Below, piece after piece: positions 33,824 through 42,013 of a stretch of 64,000 nucleotides of DNA. The notes under the pieces are model-generated. The model searched no databases and was not told the DNA's origin. It saw only the letters and a program-made list of their open reading frames with translations. Within the stretch, counting starts at the first letter, position 1. Each line of letters opens with the position of its first letter. The stretch is from positions 1,116,001 to 1,180,000 of the forward strand of contig NZ_JAPELY010000002.1 in NCBI RefSeq assembly GCF_026343295.1. The letters run 5' to 3'. A program made the translations under genes and the position numbers. Origin of the DNA: Streptomyces sp. NBC_00083 (GTDB taxonomy: Bacteria > Actinomycetota > Actinomycetes > Streptomycetales > Streptomycetaceae).

Positions 33824-35263
33824 ATGCTCGACACCCGACAGCGCACGACCGCCCTGCTCGTCGCCGGCTGCTTCTTCATGGAGATGCTCGACGGCACCAT
33901 CGTGGCCACCGCCGCCCCGCGGATGGCGGCCTCCCTCGACACCACGCCCGCCTCGGTCGGCCTGGTCATCACCGTCTATCTGCTGACCCTCGCCGTACTG
34001 ATTCCGCTCAGCGGCTGGCTCACCGCCCGCTACGGCGCCCGGCGGATCTTCCTCACCGCCATCGTGCTGTTCACCCTCGCGTCGGCGGGCTGCGCCGCGA
34101 GCGGGAGCCTCGGCATGCTCGTCGCGATGCGCGCCCTGCAGGGCGCGGGCGGCGCCATGATGGTGCCGGTCGGCCGCCTCCTGGTGCTCGCCGGGGCCGC
34201 CAAAACCGACATACCGAAGATCATGGCCTACATCGTGTGGCCGGGCCTGATGGCCCCCGTCGTCGCCCCGCTGCTCGGCGGGGTGCTCACCACGTACGCG
34301 AGCTGGCACTGGATCTTCCTGGTCAACCTCCCCCTCGGCGCCCTCGCGTTCGCCGTCGCCCGGCGCCTGGTCGCGGCCGGGCCCACCGCCACCCCGCCCC
34401 CGCTCGACGTGCCCGGCGTGCTGCTCGGCTGCACCGGGCTCGCCGCCCTCACCTGGGCCGCCCATCTGGTCGCCGAGACCGACAGCGGATGGCAGGCGCC
34501 GGCCGCCGTCGGTGCGCTCGCCGTCCTCGCGCTCGGCGCGGCCTGCCGCCATCTGCTGCGCACCGCCCATCCGTTGGTCAATCTGCGCACCCTGGACGTC
34601 GTGACGTTCCGGGCCGCCGTGAGCGGGGGTTCGCTCTTCTGGATCGTGGTCGGCTCCATGCCCTTCCTGCTGCCCCTGCTCTTCCAGGAGGTCTTCGGGT
34701 GGAGCGCGGTGAAGTCCGGCGCGGTGGTGCTGTTCGTCTTCGTCGGCAACATCGGGATCAAGCCGGCGACCACCCCGCTCATCAACCGCTTCGGGTTCCG
34801 CCCGCTGCTGCTCGTCTCCACGGTCGGGCTCGCCGCCGCCGTGGCGGGCTGCGCCCTGCTCACCGCGGACACCCCGCTCGCCGTGACCGCCGCCCTCGTC
34901 ACCCTCGGCGGCGCCGCCCGCTCGCTCGGCCTCACCTGCTACTCCACCATCGCCTTCAGCGAGGTGACGCCCGAGCGGCTGCGCGACGCCAACGCACTGT
35001 CCGTGACCGCCAACCAGCTCGCGGCGGGGCTCGCCGTGGCCGCCGCGACCATCGCGCTGCGCCTGGGCGGCGCCCTCCAGGACACGTCCGCACACGCCTA
35101 CGCCCTGGCGTTCTGCCTGCTCGGGGCGGTCTGCCTGCTCCCCGCCGCAGGGGCGCTACGGCTGCACAGCGGGGCCGGCGACGCGGTCCGTACCCGGCGC
35201 CCCCAACCCGCGGGGCAGGGCCCGGCGAGGGCCGCCGTCTCAGATAGTAGGAAGTCCGAGTAA
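33824..35263 (+). CDS. MFS multidrug-type exporter (DHA2/EmrB)
   Basis: A 479-residue major-facilitator transporter with about 14 membrane segments, typical of the DHA2 drug:H+ antiporter family. Motif A-like LIPLSGWLTARYGARRIFLT and motif C-like GLMAPVVAPLLGGVLTTYASWHWIF support export. The opening FFMEMLDGTIVATAAPRMA matches motif D1 of the family. The promoter TTGTGT-N17-CACCCT ends six bases before the ATG at 33824, so the transcript is probably leaderless. Controlled, in all likelihood, by the divergent LysR protein. Substrate unknown. Confidence 0.9.
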   Translation: MLDTRQRTTALLVAGCFFMEMLDGTIVATAAPRMAASLDTTPASVGLVITVYLLTLAVLIPLSGWLTARYGARRIFLTAIVLFTLASAGCAASGSLGMLVAMRALQGAGGAMMVPVGRLLVLAGAAKTDIPKIMAYIVWPGLMAPVVAPLLGGVLTTYASWHWIFLVNLPLGALAFAVARRLVAAGPTATPPPLDVPGVLLGCTGLAALTWAAHLVAETDSGWQAPAAVGALAVLALGAACRHLLRTAHPLVNLRTLDVVTFRAAVSGGSLFWIVVGSMPFLLPLLFQEVFGWSAVKSGAVVLFVFVGNIGIKPATTPLINRFGFRPLLLVSTVGLAAAVAGCALLTADTPLAVTAALVTLGGAARSLGLTCYSTIAFSEVTPERLRDANALSVTANQLAAGLAVAAATIALRLGGALQDTSAHAYALAFCLLGAVCLLPAAGALRLHSGAGDAVRTRRPQPAGQGPARAAVSDSRKSE

Positions 35264-35456
35264 TTGTAGAGACAGACTCCAGGGCAGCGCTTAGTTTTGT
35301 AGGAGCCGAACGTCTCGCTGATCCAGCGAAGGGCGGTCGTGAGCGCAGTGCCCCCAGGCAGGCAACCCCTGCGGCAGCGCTCCCCGCCCCTTCCGGCACC
35401 TCACTGCATCCGCCAGGGCCCGCCCCCGGACCTCCCAGCAGAGGAGTCGAATCCCC

Positions 35457-35585
35457 ATGGTCAAGCAGCCCGCCCGCCGAGTCCGTCACTCTTCGCGCAG
35501 CAGCGAGTCCGACCGCAAGAACGCCGCCGCCGCCCTCCAGCGCGCGCTGGACCGCAGGGACAACGGCGGCGCCACCGGGCACTGA
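35457..35585 (+). CDS. Small basic protein, 42 aa
   Basis: A short frame beginning MVKQPARRVRHSSRSSESDR and ending GGATGH, with GAGGAG ten bases before the ATG. The codon use is like the genome's genes, and the protein is basic and Ser/Arg-rich with an Ala-rich helix (KNAAAALQRALDRRD). It follows 190 bases without another gene and ends 28 bases before the convergent phosphatase. No function known. It may be real, as similar tiny proteins are often annotated in Streptomyces, but coding is not proven. Confidence 0.5.
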   Translation: MVKQPARRVRHSSRSSESDRKNAAAALQRALDRRDNGGATGH

Positions 35586-35612
35586 GCCCGGCCGGCCGAT
35601 CGGCGCGGGCGG

Positions 35613-37187
35613 CTACCGCCCGCGCTGGATCTCGAAGTGGTCGATGCGCTCGCCCGTCTCGGCGAGCGCGCTGACCTTCATCCTCGGGTGGCGGCCGGTC
35701 TCGACCTCCACCGCGAGGAACGAGTAGTTGGTGTAGCGCACGCGGGACCACTCCACCGTCTCGGTGGCCTTCGCGCCGCCCTTGGCCCAGTGGTAGGTGT
35801 CCACGCTGTCGCGGTCCGCCACGTGCCCCTCGTAGGAGTCGGGCACCGGGAAGCTGTACAGCGAACGGCCCGCCGCGCCGGCCGTGACGTACACGATGCC
35901 GTCGCGCGTCGGGTCGGTGCGCTCGCCGATCGCCACCTTGCGGCCCACCTTGTTGCCCTTGATCGCGTCCGTGCGCTCGTAGACGTGGTTGTGGCCGTTG
36001 ATCACCAGGTCCACCTGGTGCTTCTCGAACAGCGGCACCCACGCGTCGCGCACGCCCCCCTCCGAGGCGTGCGAGCTCGTCGTGGAGAAGGCGCAGTGGT
36101 GGAAGAAGACCACGATGAAGTCGACCGCGTGGTTGGCGCGCAGCTCACCGAGCCGCTTGTCCAGCCACGTCGTCTGCCTGCCGCCGCTGATGCCGAAGTT
36201 GGCGGGGATCTCGTACGACACGTCGTTGGCGTCGAGCGCCACCACGCCCACGTTGCCGTGCACGAACGAGTAGACGCCGGGCTGGTTCACCGGGTCGGGG
36301 CCGTTGGCCGGCAGCGACCAGCGGGCGTTCTGGCCGCCGTAGCCCTGCGGCGAGTACCAGGCCTCCATGTCGTGGTTGCCGGTGGTCACCATCCACGGCA
36401 CGGTCTTGGCGACCGACTCGGTCTGCGCGAGGAACTGGTCCCAGGTGCGCGCGTCGTACTGGTCCGATGACTGGCCCGAGCCCGACGGGTCGGCGTAGCA
36501 GATGTCGCCGGCGTGCAGGTGGAAGGCCGGGTTCTGGCCGAGGATCACCTGGTCGTTGCCGAGCGCGTGGTAGCTGACGCCCTGGTCGCCGAAGGCCGTG
36601 AACGTGAAGTTCTCGGCGCGCGTGGGGGCGGTGGTGAAGGTGCCGAGCGTGCCCAGATTGCGGCGGTCCGCCGGGTCGAAGCCGTCGTGGCCGACGCCGT
36701 AGTAGTACGTCTGGCCCGGCCGCAGCCGGTCGAGGCCCGCGTGGACGTAGAACTGCTCGGCCGCCGCGATCTTGCCGCCGTTCAGGGCGGGCGTCGTCAG
36801 ATGCCGCACCTCGGCGTCGATCTTCCTGCTCAGCGACCAGGGGCTGGTGCCGATGCGGATGTACGGCTTCTTCACCGCGAACGGGACCTGCCAGGAGACG
36901 CGCATCTGCGTCCTGGGGTCGGCCCCGTAGGCGAGGTGGCGGCCGAACGGGGCGGCCAGCGAACCGTCCACGCCGTGCCGCGACGTGGAGGTGAGCGCGG
37001 TCGGCGCGGCATAGGCGGGCGAGGCCGCCCCGGCCGTGGCGAGACCCGCCCCGGCGACGGCGGCCGTGGCCGCGGTGGTGCGCAGCACGCCACGACGGCT
37101 CAGCTTCGAGCGCAGGTACTCGTGCTGCTCGGCCATGCTCATGCGCTCGGCGAGCTTGTCGGGTATGCCGAATCTGGGAATGTCCAT
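35613..37187 (-). CDS. Purple-acid-type metallophosphoesterase, Tat-exported
   Basis: A 524-residue secreted phosphatase. After a long N-region comes a Tat signal (LSRRGVLRTTAATAAVAGAG), a fibronectin-like purple acid phosphatase N-domain (about 95-200), and the metallophosphoesterase core with all five blocks: GDQG, GDICYAD, GNHD, VVFFHH and NGHNHVYER. It should remove phosphate from phosphomonoesters outside the cell. A three-unit PHO-box-like repeat lies 41-62 bases upstream of the ATG, in line with induction by PhoP at low phosphate. Start chosen at ATG 37187, after which family sequence continues without a break. Confidence 0.93.
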   Translation of the reverse strand: MDIPRFGIPDKLAERMSMAEQHEYLRSKLSRRGVLRTTAATAAVAGAGLATAGAASPAYAAPTALTSTSRHGVDGSLAAPFGRHLAYGADPRTQMRVSWQVPFAVKKPYIRIGTSPWSLSRKIDAEVRHLTTPALNGGKIAAAEQFYVHAGLDRLRPGQTYYYGVGHDGFDPADRRNLGTLGTFTTAPTRAENFTFTAFGDQGVSYHALGNDQVILGQNPAFHLHAGDICYADPSGSGQSSDQYDARTWDQFLAQTESVAKTVPWMVTTGNHDMEAWYSPQGYGGQNARWSLPANGPDPVNQPGVYSFVHGNVGVVALDANDVSYEIPANFGISGGRQTTWLDKRLGELRANHAVDFIVVFFHHCAFSTTSSHASEGGVRDAWVPLFEKHQVDLVINGHNHVYERTDAIKGNKVGRKVAIGERTDPTRDGIVYVTAGAAGRSLYSFPVPDSYEGHVADRDSVDTYHWAKGGAKATETVEWSRVRYTNYSFLAVEVETGRHPRMKVSALAETGERIDHFEIQRGR

Positions 37188-37216
37188 GGCCGAAAACGTC
37201 TCCGACCGAGTCGACG

Positions 37217-37249
37217 GGGCGATCACCACGGGGTGAACGCCAGGCGTAC
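37217..37249 (-). promoter_or_regulatory. PHO-box-like direct repeats before phosphatase
   Basis: On the minus strand three 11-base units follow each other: GTACGCCTGGC, GTTCACCCCGT, GGTGATCGCCC. The central unit carries the perfect GTTCACC consensus and the flanking ones are weaker. This is the known layout of a PhoP core operator. Confidence 0.6.
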
Positions 37250-37283
37250 AACCGCCTACGCGATGCGACCGCCCCTCCCGGCC

Positions 37284-37300
37284 TGTCCACACTGTGGACA
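37284..37300 (+). promoter_or_regulatory. leuB: 17-bp palindrome before leuB
   Basis: TGTCCAC-ACT-GTGGACA is perfectly symmetric and lies 28 bases upstream of the TAGGGT -10 box (37328-37333), which ends six bases before the leuB ATG. It could be an operator for leucine control. Each half also matches 8 of 9 bases of the Streptomyces DnaA box (TTGTCCACA). Confidence 0.5.
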
Positions 37301-37339
37301 TCGGGTGTCAACGCTTGGGACGGCCAGTAGGGTTCCCCC

Positions 37340-38389
37340 ATGTCGGCAAGTTCTCGCAGCATCAATCTCGCAGTGATCCCCGGTGACGGCATCGGCCAGG
37401 AGGTCGTGGCCCAGGGCCTGAAGGTTCTCCGAGCCGTCCTTCCGCAGGACGTGAAGCTGGAGACCAGGGAGTTCGACTTCGGCGCGCGGCGCTACCACGC
37501 CACCGGTGAGACCCTCACCGACGCCGACGTCACCGAGCTCAAGCAGCACGACGCGATCCTGCTCGGCGCGATCGGCGACCCCTCGGTCCCGTCCGGCGTC
37601 CTGGAACGCGGCTTCCTGCTGAAGCTCCGCTTCCTCTTCGACCACTACGTCAACCTCCGCCCCAGCAGGCTGCTCCCCGGCGTCTCCACCCCGCTCGCCG
37701 GCCAGCCCGAGATCGACTTCATCGTCGTGCGCGAGGGCACCGAGGGCCCGTACACCGGCAACGGCGGCTCGATCCGCACCGGGACACCGCACGAGGTCGC
37801 CACCGAGGTCTCCGTCAACACCGCCTTCGGTGTGGAGCGCGTGGTGCGGGACGCCTTCGCCCGCGCCCAGGCCCGCCCGCGCAAGAAGCTGACGCTGGTC
37901 CACAAGAACAACGTGCTGGCGTACGCCGGTCACCTGTGGACCAACGTCTTCAACACGGTGGCCGCGGAGTTCCCCGACGTCACCACCGACTACCTGCACG
38001 TGGACGCGGCGACGATCTTCCTCGTCACCGACCCGGCGCGCTTCGACGTGATCGTCACCGACAACCTCTTCGGCGACATCATCACCGACCTCGCGGCGGC
38101 CGTCTCCGGCGGCATCGGCGTCGCCGCCTCGGGCAACATCAACCCGAGCGGCGACTTCCCGTCGATGTTCGAGCCGGTGCACGGCTCCGCGCCGGACATC
38201 GCGGGCCAGGGCAAGGCCGACCCCTCGGCCACCATCCTGTCCGTCGCGCTCCTCCTGCGGCACCTCGGCCACGAGTCCGAGGCGGCCCGCATCGAGAGCG
38301 CCGTCTCCGAGGACCTCGCGGCCCGCGGCGACGCGGTCCGCAGCACGGACGAGATCGGCGACGCCCTCGCCGCGCGCGTAGCCGGCTAG
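37340..38389 (+). CDS. leuB: 3-isopropylmalate dehydrogenase
   Basis: A 349-residue NAD-dependent beta-decarboxylating dehydrogenase of leucine synthesis, converting 3-isopropylmalate to 2-ketoisocaproate. Conserved blocks are LAVIPGDGIGQEV, the substrate arginines around LRFLFDHYVNLRP, VREGTEGPYTGNGG, the Lys in TLVHKNNVLAYAGHLW, the metal site TDNLFGDIITDLAAAV and the NAD block EPVHGSAPDIAGQGKADP. The transcript is probably leaderless (TAGGGT plus six bases). A terminator follows; ilvE comes next on the same strand. leuA, leuC and leuD are not in the window. Confidence 0.97.
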   Translation: MSASSRSINLAVIPGDGIGQEVVAQGLKVLRAVLPQDVKLETREFDFGARRYHATGETLTDADVTELKQHDAILLGAIGDPSVPSGVLERGFLLKLRFLFDHYVNLRPSRLLPGVSTPLAGQPEIDFIVVREGTEGPYTGNGGSIRTGTPHEVATEVSVNTAFGVERVVRDAFARAQARPRKKLTLVHKNNVLAYAGHLWTNVFNTVAAEFPDVTTDYLHVDAATIFLVTDPARFDVIVTDNLFGDIITDLAAAVSGGIGVAASGNINPSGDFPSMFEPVHGSAPDIAGQGKADPSATILSVALLLRHLGHESEAARIESAVSEDLAARGDAVRSTDEIGDALAARVAG

Positions 38390-38410
38390 CCCCGGCGCAC
38401 CACACGCAAC

Positions 38411-38446
38411 AGCCGCCGGGCCGCATTTCGCACCCGGCGGCTTTTC
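38411..38446 (+). terminator. leuB: leuB terminator
   Basis: AGCCGCCGGG (38411-38420) pairs perfectly with CCCGGCGGCT (38433-38442) around a 12-base loop; a TTTT run (38442-38445) closes it. It lies 22 bases after the leuB stop and separates leuB from ilvE. Confidence 0.85.
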
Positions 38447-38625
38447 GCATGCGGCCACCGGGTGACACCATCAATCCCGGACCGCACATCACACCGTTAT
38501 GTTCAGGACCCACCAAGAGCGATAATCGGACGTGGGCCGCGACATGCGGAGCAGCTCGGACGTCCGGCACAGGCAGCGGCGTGAGCGCGGTCCGTCACTA
38601 TCCACCGGTGAAGGACACAGCACTC

Positions 38626-39711
38626 ATGACGACGCCCACGATCGAGCTCAAGCCCACCTCGCACCCGCTGTCCGACGCGGAGCGCGAGGCGATCCTGGCC
38701 AGCCCCGGTTTCGGCCGCCACTTCACCGACAACATGGTGACGGTCCGCTGGACCGAGGGCCGCGGCTGGCACGACGCCCAGCTCGTGCCGTACGCCCCGC
38801 TGTCCATGGACCCGGCCAACATGACGCTGCACTACGCGCAGACGATCTTCGAGGGTCTCAAGGCCTACCGCCAGCCCGACGGCACGGTCGCCACGTTCCG
38901 GCCCGAGGCCAACGCCGAGCGGTTCCAGAACTCCGCGCGCCGCATCGCGATGCCCGCGCTCCCCACCGACCTGTTCATCGCCGCCTGCGACGCGCTGATC
39001 CAGCAGGACAAGGCATGGGTTCCGTCCTCCGGCGAGGCCTCGCTCTACCTGCGCCCGTTCATGATCGCGACCGAGGTCGGTCTCGGCGTGAAGCCGGCCA
39101 ACGAGTACCTCTTCATCGTGATCGCCTCCCCGGCCGGCGCCTACTTCCCCGGCGGCGTGAAGCCCGTCTCGGTCTGGCTCTCCGAGGAGTACGTGCGCGC
39201 GGTCAAGGGCGGCACCGGCGCCGCGAAGACCGGCGGCAACTACGCGGCCTCGCTCGTCGCCCAGGCCGAGGCCGCCCAGCACGGCTGCGACCAGGTCGTG
39301 TGGCTCGACGCGGTCGAGCACCGCTGGATCGAGGAGATGGGCGGCATGAACCTGTACTTCGTGTACGGCGACAAGATCGTCACGCCCGAGCTGACCGGCT
39401 CGCTGCTGCCCGGCATCACCCGTGACTCGCTCCTGAAGATCGCCCGCGACCTCGGGTACGAGGCCGTCGAGGGCCGGATCTCCACGGAGGACTGGAAGCG
39501 GGACAACGAGAACGGCACCCTGACCGAGGTGTTCGCCTGCGGCACGGCCGCGGTCATCACCCCGGTCGGCTCGGTGAAGTCGGCCCGCCACAACTGGACG
39601 CAGGGCGACGGCGAGCCGGGCGAGGTCACGATGAAGCTCCGCAAGGCGCTGCTCGACCTCCAGACCGGCACCGCCCCGGACCCGCACGGGTGGATGCACC
39701 CGCTGGGCTAG
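38626..39711 (+). CDS. ilvE: Branched-chain amino-acid aminotransferase
   Basis: A 361-residue PLP enzyme of fold type IV that makes Val, Leu and Ile from their keto acids with glutamate as donor. Landmarks are LHYAQTIFEGLKAYRQPDG, SLYLRPFMIATEVGLGV, the PLP lysine in GGTGAAKTGGNYAASLVAQ, GMNLYFVYG and the phosphate-binding EVFACGTAAVITPVG. The ATG at 38626 has AAGGA ten bases upstream. Preceded by 180 bases after the leuB terminator; its promoter is not clear. It ends 17 bases before the convergent NCS1 transporter gene. Confidence 0.97.
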   Translation: MTTPTIELKPTSHPLSDAEREAILASPGFGRHFTDNMVTVRWTEGRGWHDAQLVPYAPLSMDPANMTLHYAQTIFEGLKAYRQPDGTVATFRPEANAERFQNSARRIAMPALPTDLFIAACDALIQQDKAWVPSSGEASLYLRPFMIATEVGLGVKPANEYLFIVIASPAGAYFPGGVKPVSVWLSEEYVRAVKGGTGAAKTGGNYAASLVAQAEAAQHGCDQVVWLDAVEHRWIEEMGGMNLYFVYGDKIVTPELTGSLLPGITRDSLLKIARDLGYEAVEGRISTEDWKRDNENGTLTEVFACGTAAVITPVGSVKSARHNWTQGDGEPGEVTMKLRKALLDLQTGTAPDPHGWMHPLG

Positions 39712-39728
39712 GACGCGTGGCGCGGCGC

Positions 39729-41165
39729 TCAGCCGTCGACCAGGGCCGCCTCGGAGTCGATCTCCGGGGCGGTCTTCTCGGCGGCGCGGGAGCCGGCCGT
39801 GAGGGCCAGGTACGCCGCGCCGCCCACCACGCCCGACAGCAGGAAGCTGCAGTCCACTCCGCCGGTCCAGCTCAGGATCGGGCCCTGGTAGGTGGGCAGC
39901 GAGACGGCGAGCAGGCCGACGCCCGCGCCGAGCGCCCAGGAGATCACCGCGCGCGGGTTCCAGCCGGACCGGTACCAGTAGACGCCGCCCCGCGAGCGGC
40001 GGTTGAAGACCTGGAGGGCGTCCGCGTCGTACACGCCGCGGCAGTGCACGAAGCCGATCAGGGTGATCACCGCCCAAGGCGTGCCGATCGCCGTGAGCAG
40101 CAGGACGAACGAGGTCATCGCGGCCTGTGCGTCCCAGGCGAAGTGCCCCGCGAACACACACGCCGTGGCGACGCCGGCCACCGCGAACGTCGCCTGGGTG
40201 CGCGAGGCGCGCGGCAGGATCGCGTCGAGGTCGAGCCCCATCGAGTACAGCATGAGACCCGCGTTGCCGACCGAGCCCGCGGAGGCCGAGAGCAGCAGCG
40301 GCACCAGGTACCAGCCGGGGGAGGCGGAGACCAGCGGTCCCGCGAAGTCGGTTGCCGCGCGGGCCGCGTACGCGGTGAACGTGCCGAAGAGCTGCGGCAC
40401 GAGCAGACCCACCGTCAGGCCCAGCCAGGTGGCGTGCAGGACGCGGCGCGGGCGGTGGCGGGTCGGTGAGACGTAGCGCGTGTAGTCGCCGAGCAGCGTG
40501 ATGAACGCGATCGGCCCGCTGAGCCCGGCCGCGACGAGCGCGAAGAGCCAGGTGGGCCAGAACGAGCCGAGCAGATAGCCGCCGGCGTCCGGCAGCGCGG
40601 CGGTGGTGAAGTGCGGTGCGTAGGCGAAGACTCCGAGCACCAGCAGCGCCGTCATGCCGACGGCCAGGATGCGCGACAGGCGCAGCAGCACCCGGTAGCC
40701 GTAGACCGCGCCGACGACGGTGGCCGCGGCGAGCAGCGCGTACACGATGCCGTACGAGGCGCCGCCGGTGGGCAGGCCGAACAGGCGGTGCAGGACGCCG
40801 GTCATGGCGTCCCCGCCGATCCACACCGTCAGGGCGGTGTAGCCGAGCGAGAGCAGCAGGCCGACGACCGACCCCACCAGCCGCCCCCGTACGCCGAATT
40901 GGGCGCCCGACGAGGTCGACAGATTGGTCGCCGTGCGCAGCGAGACCAGCGCGAGCGGCGCGGTGAGCAGGGTGCCGGCGAGGGTCCCCGCGACCACGGC
41001 GCTGACCGAGGCCCACCAGCCGAGACCGAAGGAGACCGGCAGCCAGCCGAAGATGATCACCCCGAGACAGAGGTTCGAGCCGAGCAGGATCGACACCAGG
41101 TCGCGGGGCCCGCTGGTGCGCTCCGCCTCCGGGACCGTATCGACTCCGCGCTGTTCTATGGGCAT
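39729..41165 (-). CDS. NCS1-family nucleobase:cation symporter
   Basis: A 478-residue membrane transporter with about 12 helices. NCS1 features are the N-terminal NLCLGVIIFGWLPVSFGLGW and ISWALGAGVGLLAVSLP, plus DYTRYVSPTRHRPRRV after helix 6. The family imports cytosine, purines, allantoin, hydantoins or thiamine. It is divergent from the urease-like operon with 143 bases between and shares symmetric repeats with it, so it most likely brings in the nitrogen compound that the operon degrades. The ATG at 41165 has AGAGG upstream. Exact substrate cannot be read from sequence. Confidence 0.88.
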   Translation of the reverse strand: MPIEQRGVDTVPEAERTSGPRDLVSILLGSNLCLGVIIFGWLPVSFGLGWWASVSAVVAGTLAGTLLTAPLALVSLRTATNLSTSSGAQFGVRGRLVGSVVGLLLSLGYTALTVWIGGDAMTGVLHRLFGLPTGGASYGIVYALLAAATVVGAVYGYRVLLRLSRILAVGMTALLVLGVFAYAPHFTTAALPDAGGYLLGSFWPTWLFALVAAGLSGPIAFITLLGDYTRYVSPTRHRPRRVLHATWLGLTVGLLVPQLFGTFTAYAARAATDFAGPLVSASPGWYLVPLLLSASAGSVGNAGLMLYSMGLDLDAILPRASRTQATFAVAGVATACVFAGHFAWDAQAAMTSFVLLLTAIGTPWAVITLIGFVHCRGVYDADALQVFNRRSRGGVYWYRSGWNPRAVISWALGAGVGLLAVSLPTYQGPILSWTGGVDCSFLLSGVVGGAAYLALTAGSRAAEKTAPEIDSEAALVDG

Positions 41166-41177
41166 GCCGGCGCCTCT

Positions 41178-41207
41178 CACTCGTCGTGGGGTCACTCATC
41201 GTGGGGT
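41178..41207. repeat. Tandem 15-bp repeat in transporter/urease promoter region
   Basis: CACTCGTCGTGGGGT (41178-41192) and CACTCATCGTGGGGT (41193-41207) lie end to end and differ at one base. They sit in the untranslated leader or promoter of the NCS1 gene, beside the palindromic operator candidate. Confidence 0.6.
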
Positions 41208-41292
41208 TTGAGTGCCGCTCAATGTGACGCACACCAAGCCGTGCCGTCAATGCTTCCCGTCTGTGAAATCTCTGGTTAGAGTGGCGTTCAAA
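41207..41292. promoter_or_regulatory. Two-copy operator candidate shared by NCS1 and urease genes
   Basis: TTTGAGTGCCGCTCAA (41207-41222, a palindrome TTGAG-N5-CTCAA) and TTAGAGTGGCGTTCAA (41276-41291) agree at 13 of 16 bases. One is near the transporter start, the other overlaps the TAGAGT -10 box and lies just before AGGAGGTG of ureAB. Such pairs often bind one repressor that controls both directions, for example a GntR-type protein; none is encoded here. Confidence 0.5.
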
Positions 41293-41308
41293 CAGGAGGT
41301 GTGGTGGC

Positions 41309-42013
41309 GTGCGACTGACCCCGACGGAGCGTGACCGGCTGCTGCTGTTCGGTGCCGCTGAGCTGGCCCGGACCCGCAGAGCCCGCGGACTGCGGCTGAA
41401 CGTGCCCGAGGCGACCGCGCTGATCGCGGACACCGTCTGCGAGGCGGCCCGGGACGGCAGACGGCTCGCCGAGGCGATCGAGGCGGCCCGGTCCGTGCTC
41501 GGCCCCGACGACGTGCTGCCCGGTGTGTCCGACGTGGTCACCGAGGTCCATGTGGAGGCCGTCTTCGACGACGGGTCCCGGCTCGCGGTGGTCTCCGACC
41601 CCATCGGCGGCACCGCCGGCCAGGACGCGCCCGGCGCGCTGCTGCCCGGCGACGGCTATCCGGAGGCCGACCCCGAGGTCCGGCTCGCCGTGACCAACAC
41701 CGCCTCCGTGCCGATCTCGGTCACCTCGCACTTCCACTTCTTCGAGGCCAACCCGCGGCTCGATTTCGACCGGGCCGTGGCTTACGGCATGCGGCTGTGT
41801 GTGCCGGCCGGGTCCTCGGTGCGGTTCGGCCCCGGCGAGAGCGCCGAGGTCGGCCTCCTGCCCATCGGCGGCGACCGCATCGCGATCGGCTTCGCGGGAC
41901 TGGTCGACGGGCCGCTGGACGCGCCCGGCGCCAAGGCGGAAGCCCTGCGCAGGGCCGCCGCCTGCGGATACCTGGGAACCGGACCGCGCGAGCCGCGAGA
42001 GGGAGCGAAGTGA
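41309..42013 (+). CDS. ureAB: Urease gamma-beta fusion subunit
   Basis: A 234-residue fusion. Residues 1-100 are the gamma subunit (LTPTERDRLLLFGAAELART .. LNVPEATALIADTVCEAARDG .. VLPGVSDVV) and 105-225 the beta subunit (ALLPGDGYPEA, TNTASVPISVTSHFHFFEAN, GMRLCVPAGSSVRFGPGE, GFAGLVDG). Fused gamma-beta chains are known in actinobacteria. The GTG at 41309 has AGGAGGTG seven bases upstream and a TAGAGT -10 candidate. The stop overlaps the ureC start (TGATG), so the subunits are made together. No ureD/E/F/G gene for nickel insertion lies within the window. Confidence 0.94.
   Translation: MRLTPTERDRLLLFGAAELARTRRARGLRLNVPEATALIADTVCEAARDGRRLAEAIEAARSVLGPDDVLPGVSDVVTEVHVEAVFDDGSRLAVVSDPIGGTAGQDAPGALLPGDGYPEADPEVRLAVTNTASVPISVTSHFHFFEANPRLDFDRAVAYGMRLCVPAGSSVRFGPGESAEVGLLPIGGDRIAIGFAGLVDGPLDAPGAKAEALRRAAACGYLGTGPREPREGAK

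Noticed and set aside
38499..38525. A short leader frame (MFRTHQER) before ilvE as an attenuator.
   Set aside because: No ribosome binding site, no branched-chain residues and no terminator after it; hairpin GGACCCAC/GTGGGCC is imperfect.
38503..41613. A 1036-codon minus-strand frame covering ilvE, the NCS1 gene and the ureAB promoter.
   Set aside because: It crosses a convergent gene pair and two promoters; the NCS1 protein lies on the same strand in a different frame and ilvE on the other strand.
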